Source: Thaumasiovibrio sp043421945 (GTDB lineage Bacteria; Pseudomonadota; Gammaproteobacteria; Enterobacterales; Vibrionaceae). From it: DNA of 15,590 nucleotides. Location of the stretch: NCBI GenBank assembly GCA_043421945.1, contig JBHOGO010000096.1, positions 1 through 15,590 on the forward strand, read 5' to 3'. The notes under the pieces are model-generated. The model was not told the origin of the DNA. It saw nothing but the letters and a program-made list of their open reading frames with translations, and did not search any database. The translations under genes were made by a program, and so were the position numbers. Shown one piece after another: positions 1-6,534 of this stretch; the first letter of the stretch is position 1; every line of letters begins with the position of its first letter.

Positions 1-36
1 CCGATTAGGCTTTTCAGCGCTGCGCTCCGTGTCAGT
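1..36 (-). other. 5' leader of an rRNA operon (rrn), cut by window edge
   Basis: The predicted transcript starts at base 36 and runs leftward out of the window. Its first bases on the minus strand, ACTGACACGGAGCGCAGCGC, match the start region of E. coli rrn P1 transcripts (ACTGACACGG), as recalled. It includes a short GCGC-A-GCGC inverted repeat. No 16S sequence or boxA is visible, so the rRNA operon itself is inferred from the promoter alone. Confidence 0.72.
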
Positions 37-95
37 GAGGCGGCATTATAGAGACTTCCGTCACGCTGGCAACCCCTTTTTGTAAACTTCCGCCT
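36..95 (-). promoter_or_regulatory. rRNA operon P1-type promoter
   Basis: On the minus strand there is a -35 TTGCCA (72-67), a 16-nt spacer, a perfect -10 TATAAT (50-45), an 8-nt GC-rich discriminator GCCGCCTC and a predicted +1 A at 36. The 16-nt spacer, discriminator length and ACTGACACGG start copy the architecture of E. coli rrn P1 promoters. Bases 77-95 (about -41 to -59) carry an A-rich stretch next to the -35 that could act as a proximal UP subsite for the alpha C-terminal domain. The GC-rich discriminator implies control by ppGpp/DksA and initiating NTP. The call rests on sequence likeness; the downstream rRNA genes are outside the window. Confidence 0.82.
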
Positions 96-100
96 CAACA

Positions 101-115
101 GAGCAACAATTAACC
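101..115 (-). promoter_or_regulatory. Putative Fis site I of the rrn promoter
   Basis: The minus-strand 15-mer GGTTAATTGTTGCTC satisfies every fixed position of the Fis core pattern GNNYRNNWNNYRNNC. Its centre is about 72 bases upstream of the predicted rrn start, close to where Fis site I lies in E. coli rrnB (-71). The core pattern is degenerate, so position carries much of the weight. Confidence 0.6.
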
Positions 116-130
116 ACAACATTAAAAGAA

Positions 131-145
131 GCACAAATAACGAGC
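131..145 (-). promoter_or_regulatory. Putative Fis site II of the rrn promoter
   Basis: The plus-strand 15-mer GCACAAATAACGAGC fits the Fis core pattern GNNYRNNWNNYRNNC at all fixed positions. Its centre lies at about -102 from the predicted start, the position of E. coli rrnB Fis site II. It is 30 bp, close to three helical turns, from the site at 101-115, so both would face the same side of the DNA. Confidence 0.55.
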
Positions 146-151
146 TGCAAA

Positions 152-166
152 GTTCAAAATTCAAAC
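152..166 (-). promoter_or_regulatory. Putative Fis site III of the rrn promoter
   Basis: The minus-strand 15-mer GTTTGAATTTTGAAC fits the Fis core and also has the favoured AT-rich centre, making it the best-looking of the three sites. It is centred at about -123, which is 21 bp (two helical turns) from the site at 131-145. E. coli rrnB has its third site further out (about -143), so the spacing differs. Confidence 0.58.
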
Positions 167-396
167 AATTCCTATCCCGTACCACTTTTCTAGATAAATG
201 AAACAGTCATTCTCAATGCTCACGTCTAGAAAATTTATTAGTGAAAAGTCTACACTGCAAAAAAAACTAGTTAGGTAAATTTATAACGCGATCACTTATG
301 CTTCTATACAGCACAAATTGAGATAGATGTCCTTTTCAGGCATAGACAGTAACACAATATACATTTAAAAATTTAATGGCTATAGATAAACAAATT
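167..396. other. AT-rich intergenic region without recognisable genes
   Basis: This spacer between the rrn upstream sites and the tandem repeat is strongly AT-rich, with several short A-tracts (for example 244-247 and 259-266). I found no credible coding frame, tRNA, strong hairpin or well-formed sigma-70 promoter. A TATAAA-like hexamer near 281-286 on the minus strand lacks a suitably spaced -35. Confidence 0.6.
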
Positions 397-452
397 GGTA
401 ATGAGGTAATGAGGTAATGAGGTAATGAGGTAATGAGGTAATGAGGTAATGA
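397..452. repeat. Perfect 7-copy octanucleotide tandem repeat
   Basis: Seven uninterrupted copies of GGTAATGA fill 56 bases. On the minus strand the unit reads TCATTACC. Translation in any frame meets stop codons (TAA, TGA), so the array is non-coding. It lies between the alpha-operon terminator and the predicted rrn promoter, about 390 bases upstream of the rrn start. Perfect short arrays change copy number by replication slippage, so it is probably a variable-number locus; that is inference from its perfection. Confidence 0.95.
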
Positions 453-491
453 ACTGTATCTATATATTGATAGATAGCAAATTTTGGATAC

Positions 492-520
492 AAAAAAGCC
501 GGGTTAATACCCGGCTTTTT
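492..520 (-). terminator. Rho-independent terminator of the alpha operon
   Basis: An 11-bp perfect stem (AAAAAGCCGGG/CCCGGCTTTTT) with a 6-nt loop starts 23 bases beyond the rplQ stop codon. On the minus strand the GC core is followed by six T residues. A matching T-run on the plus strand makes it potentially bidirectional, though no plus-strand gene is seen here. Confidence 0.93.
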
Positions 521-543
521 CATATTTAACTAGCAACAGTTGC

Positions 544-930
544 TTATTCAGCAGCTGCTTCTTCCTGAGCTTCAGGACGATCTACTAGCTCGATGAAAGC
601 CATAGGGGCTTTATCACCGGTACGGAAACCGCATTTTAAAATGCGAGTATAACCGCCGGCACGAGCAGCAAAACGTGGACCCAGTTCGTTAAATAGTTTC
701 GCAACTACTTCGTTATCACGAGTACGAGCGAATGCTAGACGACGGTTAGCAACACTGTCTGTCTTAGCTAATGTAATCAACGGCTCAACTACGCGACGTA
801 GCTCTTTTGCTTTTGGCAAAGTCGTCTTGATAATTTCGTGACGAACCAATGAGCTAGCCATGTTGCTGAACATCGCTTTGCGATGACTGCTGTTGCGGTT
901 GAGTTGACGACCGCTCTTACGATGGCGCAT
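544..930 (-). CDS. rplQ: 50S ribosomal protein L17
   Basis: L17 binds 23S rRNA on the back of the large subunit near the exit-tunnel opening. The 128-aa product opens MRHRKSGRQLNRNSSHR, the family's basic N-terminal signature, and is one residue longer than E. coli L17. The C-terminal tail (EAQEEAAAE) is acidic and Ala/Glu-rich. The ATG at 930 is preceded by an AGAAGGA-like ribosome binding site. It is the last gene of the alpha operon, 36 bases after rpoA, and its stop is followed by the terminator at 492-520. It is probably translated from the rpsM-to-rplQ message. Nothing is truncated or unusual. Confidence 0.98.
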   Translation of the reverse strand: MRHRKSGRQLNRNSSHRKAMFSNMASSLVRHEIIKTTLPKAKELRRVVEPLITLAKTDSVANRRLAFARTRDNEVVAKLFNELGPRFAARAGGYTRILKCGFRTGDKAPMAFIELVDRPEAQEEAAAE

Positions 931-966
931 GACCTAATCCTTCTAACTTGGTATCAGTGTGTCTGA

Positions 967-1956
967 TTAATTTTCAGCGATTGATGCAGGTGGCCAGTTC
1001 TCAAGGCGCATGCCAAGAGATAGACCGCGAGAAGCCAAAACATCCTTAATTTCAGTAAGAGATTTCTTACCAAGGTTAGGCGTTTTAAGCAGCTCGACTT
1101 CAGTACGCTGAACCAGATCACCAATATAGTGGATCGCTTCTGCTTTCAAACAGTTTGCAGAGCGAACAGTTAGTTCAAGATCGTCGACAGGACGCAGCAG
1201 GATTGGATCGAACTCAGGCTTCTCTTCTTTCTCCTCAGGTACACGTACATCACGAAGATCTACAAACGCGTCAAGTTGCTCAGCAAGAATAGTTGCTGCG
1301 CGACGAATCGCTTCCTCAGGTTCTAGAGTACCGTTAGTTTCCATATCGATGACAAGTTTGTCCAAATCAGTACGCTGTTCAACACGCGCTGCTTCTACTG
1401 CGTAGGCAATGCGGTCTACAGGACTGAAAGTGGCATCTACAAGTAGACGACCAATTGGACGCTCATCTTCTTCGGTATGAATACGTGCTGATGCAGGTAC
1501 GTAGCCACGACCACGCTCTACCTTGATGCGCATGCTGATATCAGCATTGTCATCAGTAATATGGCAGATCACGTGTTCAGGGTTCGCAATCTCAACATCA
1601 CCATCATGGGTAATGTCGGCTGCAACAACAGGGCCCGCACCAGACTTAGTCAGGGTTAGGATAACTTCGTCCTTCCCTTCAACCTTAACGGCTAGACCTT
1701 TAAGATTGAGAAGAATCTCAAGAATGTCTTCTTGAATACCTTCTTTGGTACTGTACTCGTGCAGTACACCATCGATTTCTACTTCAGTGACGGCACAACC
1801 CGGCATAGAAGAAAGAAGAATACGGCGTAGCGCATTACCAAGAGTGTGACCGAAACCACGCTCTAGTGGCTCAAGAGTTACCTTTGCGTGCGTCGTATTA
1901 ACTTGTTCAATATCAACAAGACGCGGCTTTAGAAATTCTGTTACAGAACCCTGCAT
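967..1956 (-). CDS. rpoA: DNA-directed RNA polymerase subunit alpha
   Basis: The alpha dimer nucleates core RNA polymerase assembly, and its C-terminal domain contacts UP elements and activators. The product is 329 aa, exactly the E. coli length. The N-terminal assembly domain covers about residues 1-235 (it includes GFGHTLGNALRRILLSSMPG), an acidic linker follows near 236-248 (PEEKEEKPEFD), and the C-terminal domain covers about 250-329. The DNA-contact segment LTVRSANCLKAE contains Arg265. By eye the C-terminal domain matches E. coli except for the last two or three residues. It lies 23 bases after rpsD and 36 bases before rplQ, the usual alpha-operon position. In E. coli rpoA escapes much of the S4 feedback that governs rpsM-rpsK-rpsD. 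Confidence 0.99.
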   Translation of the reverse strand: MQGSVTEFLKPRLVDIEQVNTTHAKVTLEPLERGFGHTLGNALRRILLSSMPGCAVTEVEIDGVLHEYSTKEGIQEDILEILLNLKGLAVKVEGKDEVILTLTKSGAGPVVAADITHDGDVEIANPEHVICHITDDNADISMRIKVERGRGYVPASARIHTEEDERPIGRLLVDATFSPVDRIAYAVEAARVEQRTDLDKLVIDMETNGTLEPEEAIRRAATILAEQLDAFVDLRDVRVPEEKEEKPEFDPILLRPVDDLELTVRSANCLKAEAIHYIGDLVQRTEVELLKTPNLGKKSLTEIKDVLASRGLSLGMRLENWPPASIAEN

Positions 1957-1979
1957 TATGTCCTCTCTTTTGTTCAGCC

Positions 1980-2600
1980 TTACTTAGAGTAAAGCTCGAC
2001 GATCAGGTGTTCATTGATGTCAGCAGACAAATCTGAACGTTCTGGTAGGCGCTTGAAAGTACCTTCCATCTTGTTGCTGTCTACTTCAATCCAAGTTGAT
2101 AGTTCGCGTTGGGTAGCAACTTCTAGTGCACCTTTAATACGCGCTTGGTTCTTAGCTTTCTCGCGAATGCTAATAACGTCGTTAGCAGAAACCTTGAATG
2201 AAGGAATGTTAACAACTTGACCATTAACTAAGATTGATTTGTGGCTTACCAGCTGACGTGCTTCAGCACGTGTAGAGCCGAAGCCCATGCGGTAAACAAC
2301 ATTATCCAGACGACCTTCAAGAAGCTGAAGTAGGTTTTCACCTGTGTTGCCTTTCAGGCGAGCAGCATCTTTATAGTAGTTACGGAATTGTTTTTCCAGT
2401 ACGCCGTACATACGACGAACTTTTTGCTTCTCACGAAGCTGAACGCCATAATCAGATAGACGACCGCGACGAGCGCCGTGTACACCTGGTGCGTTATCGA
2501 TTTTACACTTGGTATCGATCGCGCGAATACCAGACTTAAGGAATAAGTCAGTACCTTCGCGACGGCTAAGCTTCAGCTTAGGACCCAAATATCTTGCCAT
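1980..2600 (-). CDS. rpsD: 30S ribosomal protein S4, alpha-operon autorepressor
   Basis: S4 is a primary 16S rRNA-binding protein that starts assembly of the 5' domain and, with S3 and S5, lines the mRNA entry channel. The 206-aa product has the family's full length, starting MARYLGPKLKLSRREG. The RNA-binding S4 domain lies at roughly residues 95-160 (it includes LEGRLDNVVYRMGFGSTRAE). In E. coli free S4 binds the pseudoknot leader of its own message and represses rpsM, rpsK and rpsD; a matching leader is seen at 3385-3454. The gene sits 27 bases after rpsK. No Zn-finger cysteine cluster is present, as in E. coli. Confidence 0.98.
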   Translation of the reverse strand: MARYLGPKLKLSRREGTDLFLKSGIRAIDTKCKIDNAPGVHGARRGRLSDYGVQLREKQKVRRMYGVLEKQFRNYYKDAARLKGNTGENLLQLLEGRLDNVVYRMGFGSTRAEARQLVSHKSILVNGQVVNIPSFKVSANDVISIREKAKNQARIKGALEVATQRELSTWIEVDSNKMEGTFKRLPERSDLSADINEHLIVELYSK

Positions 2601-2627
2601 GATTCTTCTCCAATAGTCCTAGAAACG

Positions 2628-3017
2628 TTATACGCGACGTTTCTTAGGTGGACGACAACCGTTATGAGGGATCGGAGTCGCATCAACAATGTTAGTGATA
2701 CGGAAACCCGCTGCGTTTAGCGCACGGATTGTTGACTCACGACCAGGACCAGGGCCCTTAACCATAACTTCCAGGTTCTTAACGCCATATTCTTTGGCCA
2801 TTTCACCACAACGCTCAGCAGCAACTTGTGCAGCGAACGGAGTAGATTTACGAGAACCACGGAAACCTGAACCACCTGCAGTTGCCCATGCTAGAGCGTT
2901 GCCTTGACGGTCGGTAATCGTAACGATTGTGTTATTGAAAGAAGCATGGATGTGCGCGACACCGTCTGCTACTTGCTTACGTACGCGCTTACGAGCGCGA
3001 GTTGGTTGTTTTGCCAT
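2628..3017 (-). CDS. rpsK: 30S ribosomal protein S11
   Basis: S11 sits on the platform of the small subunit next to S7 and the mRNA exit. The 129-aa product carries the highly conserved segment DGVAHIHASFNNTIVTITD and the C-terminal signature RITNIVDATPIPHNGCRPPK followed by a basic tail. Length and sequence closely match E. coli S11. The ATG at 3017 is 19 bases after rpsM. It is the second gene of the alpha operon and is expected to be under S4 translational feedback through coupling to rpsM. I see nothing unusual. Confidence 0.98.
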   Translation of the reverse strand: MAKQPTRARKRVRKQVADGVAHIHASFNNTIVTITDRQGNALAWATAGGSGFRGSRKSTPFAAQVAAERCGEMAKEYGVKNLEVMVKGPGPGRESTIRALNAAGFRITNIVDATPIPHNGCRPPKKRRV

Positions 3018-3036
3018 TGTACTCTACCTTATCCGA

Positions 3037-3393
3037 TTATTTTTTGATCGGCTTGCGCGGACCCTTACGGGTGCGAGCGTTGGTTTTAGTACGCTGTCCA
3101 CGTAGAGGTAGACTGCGACGGTGACGAAGACCACGGTAACAACCAAGGTCCATTAGACGCTTGATGTTCATGGAAACTTCACGACGAAGATCGCCTTCTA
3201 CGGTGTACTTGGCAACACCATCACGCAGAATATCAATCTGCTCTTCAGTTAACTCACTGATCTTTGTGCTTTCAGTAATACCCGCTTCAGCCAAAATAGC
3301 TTGTGAGCGTGTTTTACCGATGCCGTAAATCGCAGTCAATGCGATAACAGCATGCTTCTGATCAGGAATGTTAATGCCTGCTATACGGGCCAC
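3037..3393 (-). CDS. rpsM: 30S ribosomal protein S13 (GTG start)
   Basis: S13 occupies the head of the small subunit, bridges to the large subunit (L5) and touches the P-site tRNA through its basic C-terminal tail. The 118-aa product begins MARIAGINIPDQKHAV and ends KGPRKPIKK, as in the family. Translation starts at GTG (3393), with AGGAG six bases upstream; E. coli rpsM also uses GTG. It is the first gene of the alpha operon. Codons 2-3 (GCCCGT) are complementary to ACGGGC at 3438-3433 in the leader, the contact that closes the S4-responsive pseudoknot in E. coli. The weak start codon fits a regulated initiation site. Confidence 0.98.
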   Translation of the reverse strand: MARIAGINIPDQKHAVIALTAIYGIGKTRSQAILAEAGITESTKISELTEEQIDILRDGVAKYTVEGDLRREVSMNIKRLMDLGCYRGLRHRRSLPLRGQRTKTNARTRKGPRKPIKK

Positions 3394-3454
3394 TATTCAC
3401 TCCTAGTACTTAATAAGAAGAACCGCTGCAAAGCCCGTCTAGGATACGCAGCGG
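3385..3454 (-). promoter_or_regulatory. Alpha-operon leader pseudoknot (S4 autoregulation site)
   Basis: On the minus strand a 7-bp stem, CCGCTGC (3454-3448) with GCAGCGG (3429-3423), encloses ACGGGC (3438-3433). That loop segment is the exact complement of GCCCGT (3390-3385), which is codons 2-3 of rpsM just past the GTG start. The resulting pseudoknot traps the AGGAG Shine-Dalgarno and start codon. This is the topology of the E. coli alpha-operon ribosome-binding-site element to which S4 binds. S4 binding here is inferred from structure. Confidence 0.8.
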
Positions 3455-3487
3455 CTATACCACTTCTTTTGCACACAACAAAAGGTG

Positions 3488-3508
3488 GGCTGACGATTAT
3501 AGTCAGCC
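3488..3508. repeat. Perfect inverted repeat enclosing the alpha -10 box
   Basis: GGCTGAC (3488-3494) and GTCAGCC (3502-3508) form a 7-bp perfect stem with a 7-base loop GATTATA, which is the -10 box read on the other strand. On the minus strand the repeat is followed by CACCTTTTG, so in spc read-through RNA it could form a weak terminator-like hairpin while doubling as the promoter core in DNA. Confidence 0.85.
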
Positions 3509-3524
3509 ATACCTACTCTTGCAA
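3496..3524 (-). promoter_or_regulatory. Alpha-operon promoter
   Basis: On the minus strand there is a -35 TTGCAA (3524-3519), a 17-nt spacer and a perfect -10 TATAAT (3501-3496). The start is predicted near 3489, giving a leader of about 95 bases before rpsM. The -10 box lies in the loop of the inverted repeat at 3488-3508. It is in the 147-base gap between rpmJ and rpsM, where the E. coli alpha promoter lies. Confidence 0.85.
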
Positions 3525-3540
3525 CTAAAAATTTCTGCTA

Positions 3541-3654
3541 TTAGCCTTGGCGTTGTTTATGCTTTGGCTCACTGCAAATTACACGCACAACACCGTTGCG
3601 CTTGATAACTTTACAGTTACGGCAGATTTTCTTAACGGAAGCACGAACTTTCAT
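3541..3654 (-). CDS. rpmJ: 50S ribosomal protein L36, zinc-binding (C+) form
   Basis: L36 is the smallest large-subunit protein and stabilises 23S rRNA near domains II, V and VI. The 37-aa product starts [14 protein letters not shown] and ends EPKHKQRQG. It keeps the full zinc ribbon ligands Cys11, Cys14, Cys27 and His32, so this is the zinc-containing paralogue rather than the zinc-free version many bacteria induce under zinc starvation. The ATG at 3654 lies 31 bases after the secY stop. It is the last gene of the spc operon, followed by the alpha promoter. I translated it by hand; the frame is open from ATG to TAA. Confidence 0.96.
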
Positions 3655-3685
3655 TACTAAACTCCGTAAAAGTAACCAAAAAGGT

Positions 3686-5011
3686 CTATTTGCCTTTAAG
3701 GTTAGCCTTCTTCAAAACTGACTCATACTGCTGAGACATTAAATGTGTCTGCACTTGAGCCATAAAATCCATGATTACAACAACTACGATGAGCAGTGAT
3801 GTACCGCCAAAGTAGAACTGGACGTTCCAGAATCGCATCATGAACTCGGGGATCAGACAAATAAAGGTAATATACAGCGCACCTGCGAGGGTTAACCGTG
3901 TCATAACTTTATCAATATATCTTGCGGTCTGCTCGCCCGGGCGTATACCAGGTACGAATGCACCAGACTTCTTCAAGTTATCTGCTGTCTCGCGAGGGTT
4001 AAATACCAACGCGGTGTAGAAGAAACAGAAGAATATAATCGCAGTCGCATAGAGCATCATATACAGAGGCTGACCAGGACTAAGTGCCAAAGACACGTCC
4101 GTTAACCAACCAAAGTTACCTTGACCATCGCCACCAAACCATTGGGCTAGTGTGCCAGGAAAAAGGATAATACTCGATGCAAAAATTGCCGGGATTACCC
4201 CTGCCATATTGATTTTCAATGGCAGATGCGTGCTTTGCGCTGCAAAGACACGACGACCTTGTTGACGTTTAGCATAGTTGACAACGATTTTACGTTGTCC
4301 ACGTTCCATAAACACCACAAAGTAGATAACCGCAAATGACAACACTGCAATTACCAGTAAAAGAAGTACGTGCAATTCACCTTGACGCGCTTGCTCAATG
4401 GTCTGTCCGATTGCAGGTGGCAAACCCGCGACGATACCGGTGAAGATAATCAACGATATACCGTTACCAATGCCGCGCTCAGTAACTTGCTCACCTAACC
4501 ACATTAAGAACATGGTACCGGTAACCAAACTCACAACCGCAACTAGATAGAAACCAAAACCTGGATTTTCAACCAGACCCGGAATCATACTTGGTAAACC
4601 TGTCGCAATACCAATAGCTTGGAAGGTTGCCAACACGAGCGTTCCATAGCGAGTGTACTGACTAATCTTACGACGGCCAGACTCTCCCTCTTTCTTCAAC
4701 TCAGCTAAAGCTGGGTGAACAACAGTTAGCAGCTGGATAACAATAGACGCAGAAATATACGGCATGATACCCAGTGCTAAAATAGAAGCTCGTTCAAGTG
4801 CACCACCAGAGAACATGTTAAACATCTCAATGATGGTGCCTTGTTGCTGCTCAAACAGATCAGCAAGGACAGCAGCGTCAATACCAGGAATAGGCACAAA
4901 AGAACCTGCTCGGAAGATTAAGATCGCGATAACTACGAATAGTAATCGTGATTTAAGTTCGGCGAGTCCGCCCTGTGCGCTACGAAAATCTTGTCCTGGT
5001 TGTTTAGCCAT
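3686..5011 (-). CDS. secY: Protein translocase subunit SecY
   Basis: SecY forms the protein-conducting channel of the inner membrane with SecE and SecG, driven by SecA or the ribosome. The 441-aa product matches the family length (E. coli 443). About ten hydrophobic segments are visible, starting near residues 22-38 ([20 protein letters not shown]); [12 protein letters not shown] (about 84-95) is a conserved pore-region helix. The cytoplasmic loop [18 protein letters not shown] (about 238-255) and the loop [18 protein letters not shown] (about 345-362) are the basic SecA/ribosome docking loops. It lies 22 bases after rplO, the normal spc position, so channel output is tied to ribosome synthesis. 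No frameshift or truncation is seen. Confidence 0.99.
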
Positions 5012-5033
5012 CTGTACCTCATCCTCGAGTTAA

Positions 5034-5468
5034 TTATTCCTCGATTTTACCGCCCGCAGCTTCGATCGCAGCTTTTGCGCCTTTGGTTACGCGAAGACCT
5101 TTAACAGTCACTGCGCGAGCAATCTCACCAGAAAGAACAATTTTTGCAAATTGAATATTCTTGGTAACAAGACCAGCTTGCTTCAGTGTGTTTAGGTCAA
5201 CTACGTCACCTTCGACTTTAGCAAGTTCGCTTAGACGAACTTCAGCCGAAACTAGGCTTTTACGCGAAGTAAAACCGAATTTTGGTAGACGCTGTTTCAA
5301 AGGCATTTGACCGCCTTCGAAGCCTGGACGTACAGAACCACCTGAACGTGATTTCTGACCCTTGTGACCACGGCCACCAGTTTTACCCAGACCTGAACCG
5401 ATACCACGGCCTACGCGCTTCGGAGAAGACTTAGAACCTGCAGCCGGTGATAGAGTATTCAAACGCAT
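5034..5468 (-). CDS. rplO: 50S ribosomal protein L15
   Basis: L15 is a late-assembling large-subunit protein with a long, unfolded basic extension reaching into the 23S core. The 144-aa product begins MRLNTLSPAAGSKSSPKRVG. Its N-terminal third is Gly/Lys/Arg-rich (GRGIGSGLGKTGGRGHKGQK), followed by the globular C-terminal half. Length equals E. coli L15. It begins only 5 bases after the rpmD stop, and its Shine-Dalgarno (GAGGAG) lies inside the last codons of rpmD, so translational coupling is likely. Confidence 0.98.
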   Translation of the reverse strand: MRLNTLSPAAGSKSSPKRVGRGIGSGLGKTGGRGHKGQKSRSGGSVRPGFEGGQMPLKQRLPKFGFTSRKSLVSAEVRLSELAKVEGDVVDLNTLKQAGLVTKNIQFAKIVLSGEIARAVTVKGLRVTKGAKAAIEAAGGKIEE

Positions 5469-5473
5469 TCTGA

Positions 5474-5653
5474 TTACTCCTCTACTTTAACCATGTAGTG
5501 AACTTTAGCGATCATGCCGCGTACGCAAGCAGTATCTTCTAGTTCAACGGTGTGGTTGATGCGACGTAGACCCAAACCACGCAAAGATGCTTTATGCTTC
5601 GGCAAACGACCGATAGAGCTCTTTGTCTGTGTTACTTTAATTGTATTAGCCAT
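5474..5653 (-). CDS. rpmD: 50S ribosomal protein L30
   Basis: L30 binds 23S rRNA on the large subunit near the 5S region. I translated this frame by hand: 59 aa, the exact E. coli length, starting MANTIKVTQTKSSIGRLPKH and ending VHYMVKVEE. The motif SSIGRLPKHKASLRGLGLRR (residues 12-31) is the family core. The ATG at 5653 is 5 bases after the rpsE stop and its own stop is 5 bases before rplO, the tight rpsE-rpmD-rplO spacing typical of spc operons. It is complete despite its small size. Confidence 0.96.
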   Translation of the reverse strand: MANTIKVTQTKSSIGRLPKHKASLRGLGLRRINHTVELEDTACVRGMIAKVHYMVKVEE

Positions 5654-5658
5654 GTCGA

Positions 5659-6159
5659 TTACCCCAGAATTTCTTTAACAGAGAGACCGCGTTTAGCCGC
5701 AACCATTTCTGGAGAGTTCATACCACTCAAACCATCAATAGTCGCGCGAACGATGTTGATTGGGTTTGTAGAACCGTATGCTTTTGCTAGAACGTTGTGG
5801 ACACCCGCAACTTCTAGAACGGCACGCATTGCACCACCGGCGATGATACCAGTACCTTCTGATGCAGGTTGCATGTACACTTTAGAACCAGTGTGGCGAC
5901 CTTTAACAGCGTGGTGAAGAGTACCTTCATTTAGTGATACCGTAACCATGTTACGACGTGCTTTTTCCATTGCTTTCTGAATCGCAGCAGGTACTTCACG
6001 GGCTTTGCCGTAACCGAAACCTACGCGACCATTGCCATCACCGACTACAGTTAGTGCGGTGAAGCTGAAAATGCGACCACCTTTAACCGTTTTAGAAACA
6101 CGGTTAACAGCAATCAGCTTTTCTTGCAAATCAGATTGTTGATTCTTTTCGTTAGCCAT
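5659..6159 (-). CDS. rpsE: 30S ribosomal protein S5
   Basis: S5 lies at the mRNA entry channel beside S4 and contributes to decoding fidelity and mRNA unwinding. The 166-aa product has the dsRNA-binding-like N-terminal domain at about residues 10-75, including LIAVNRVSKTVKGGRIFSF, the loop where spectinomycin-resistance changes occur in E. coli; the VKGG stretch looks wild type. The C-terminal domain holds GTGIIAGGAMRAVLEVAG. Length is one residue less than E. coli. It follows rplR by 12 bases in the spc operon. Confidence 0.98.
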   Translation of the reverse strand: MANEKNQQSDLQEKLIAVNRVSKTVKGGRIFSFTALTVVGDGNGRVGFGYGKAREVPAAIQKAMEKARRNMVTVSLNEGTLHHAVKGRHTGSKVYMQPASEGTGIIAGGAMRAVLEVAGVHNVLAKAYGSTNPINIVRATIDGLSGMNSPEMVAAKRGLSVKEILG

Positions 6160-6171
6160 CTTCCGCCTACC

Positions 6172-6525
6172 TTAGAATTTCAGACCAGCTTCACGAGCAG
6201 CTTCTGCTAGTGCAGCCACGCGGCCGTGGTATTGGAAACCGGAGCGATCGAAAGCAACGTCAGAAACGCCTTTCTCAATCGCACGCTCAGCAATAGTTTT
6301 ACCAACTAGTGCAGCAGCGTCTTTATTACCGGCGCTCTTAACCTGCTCACGGATCGCTTTTTCTACGGTAGAAGCGGCAGCGATAACCTCAGAGCCATTT
6401 GGTGCGATTACCTGAGCATACACGTGACGTGGAGTACGGTGTATAACTAGGCGAGTTGCACCCAGCTCAGCAATCTTGCGGCGTGCGCGGGTCGCACGAC
6501 GGATACGAGATGCTTTCTTATCCAT
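6172..6525 (-). CDS. rplR: 50S ribosomal protein L18
   Basis: L18 binds 5S rRNA and, with L5, anchors it in the central protuberance. The 117-aa product starts MDKKASRIRRATRARRKIAE, a basic N-terminal tail, and ends VAALAEAAREAGLKF, the conserved C-terminus. The core has TRLVIHRTPRHVYAQVI (about 24-40). Length equals the E. coli protein. It is 9 bases after rplF and 12 before rpsE. Confidence 0.98.
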   Translation of the reverse strand: MDKKASRIRRATRARRKIAELGATRLVIHRTPRHVYAQVIAPNGSEVIAAASTVEKAIREQVKSAGNKDAAALVGKTIAERAIEKGVSDVAFDRSGFQYHGRVAALAEAAREAGLKF

Positions 6526-6534
6526 AGTGTTACC

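Noticed and set aside
167..396. A second rrn promoter or a small gene in the AT-rich spacer
   Set aside because: TATA-like hexamers occur, as expected in AT-rich DNA, but none has a well-spaced -35 with a GC-rich start region, and all frames are quickly closed by stops.
397..452. Possible CRISPR or iteron-type origin array
   Set aside because: The 8-bp units are directly abutting with no spacers, far shorter than CRISPR repeats. No cas genes, DnaA boxes or replication gene are nearby. It is a simple tandem repeat.
4764..5033. Plus-strand open frame opposite secY
   Set aside because: It is antisense to a full-length, conserved SecY, has a shadow-like composition (Ser/Pro/Arg-rich), no ribosome binding site context and no recognisable family.
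5594..5917. Plus-strand open frame opposite rpmD and rpsE
   Set aside because: It overlaps two intact ribosomal genes on the other strand and its sequence has no recognisable domain; it is explained by their codon bias.
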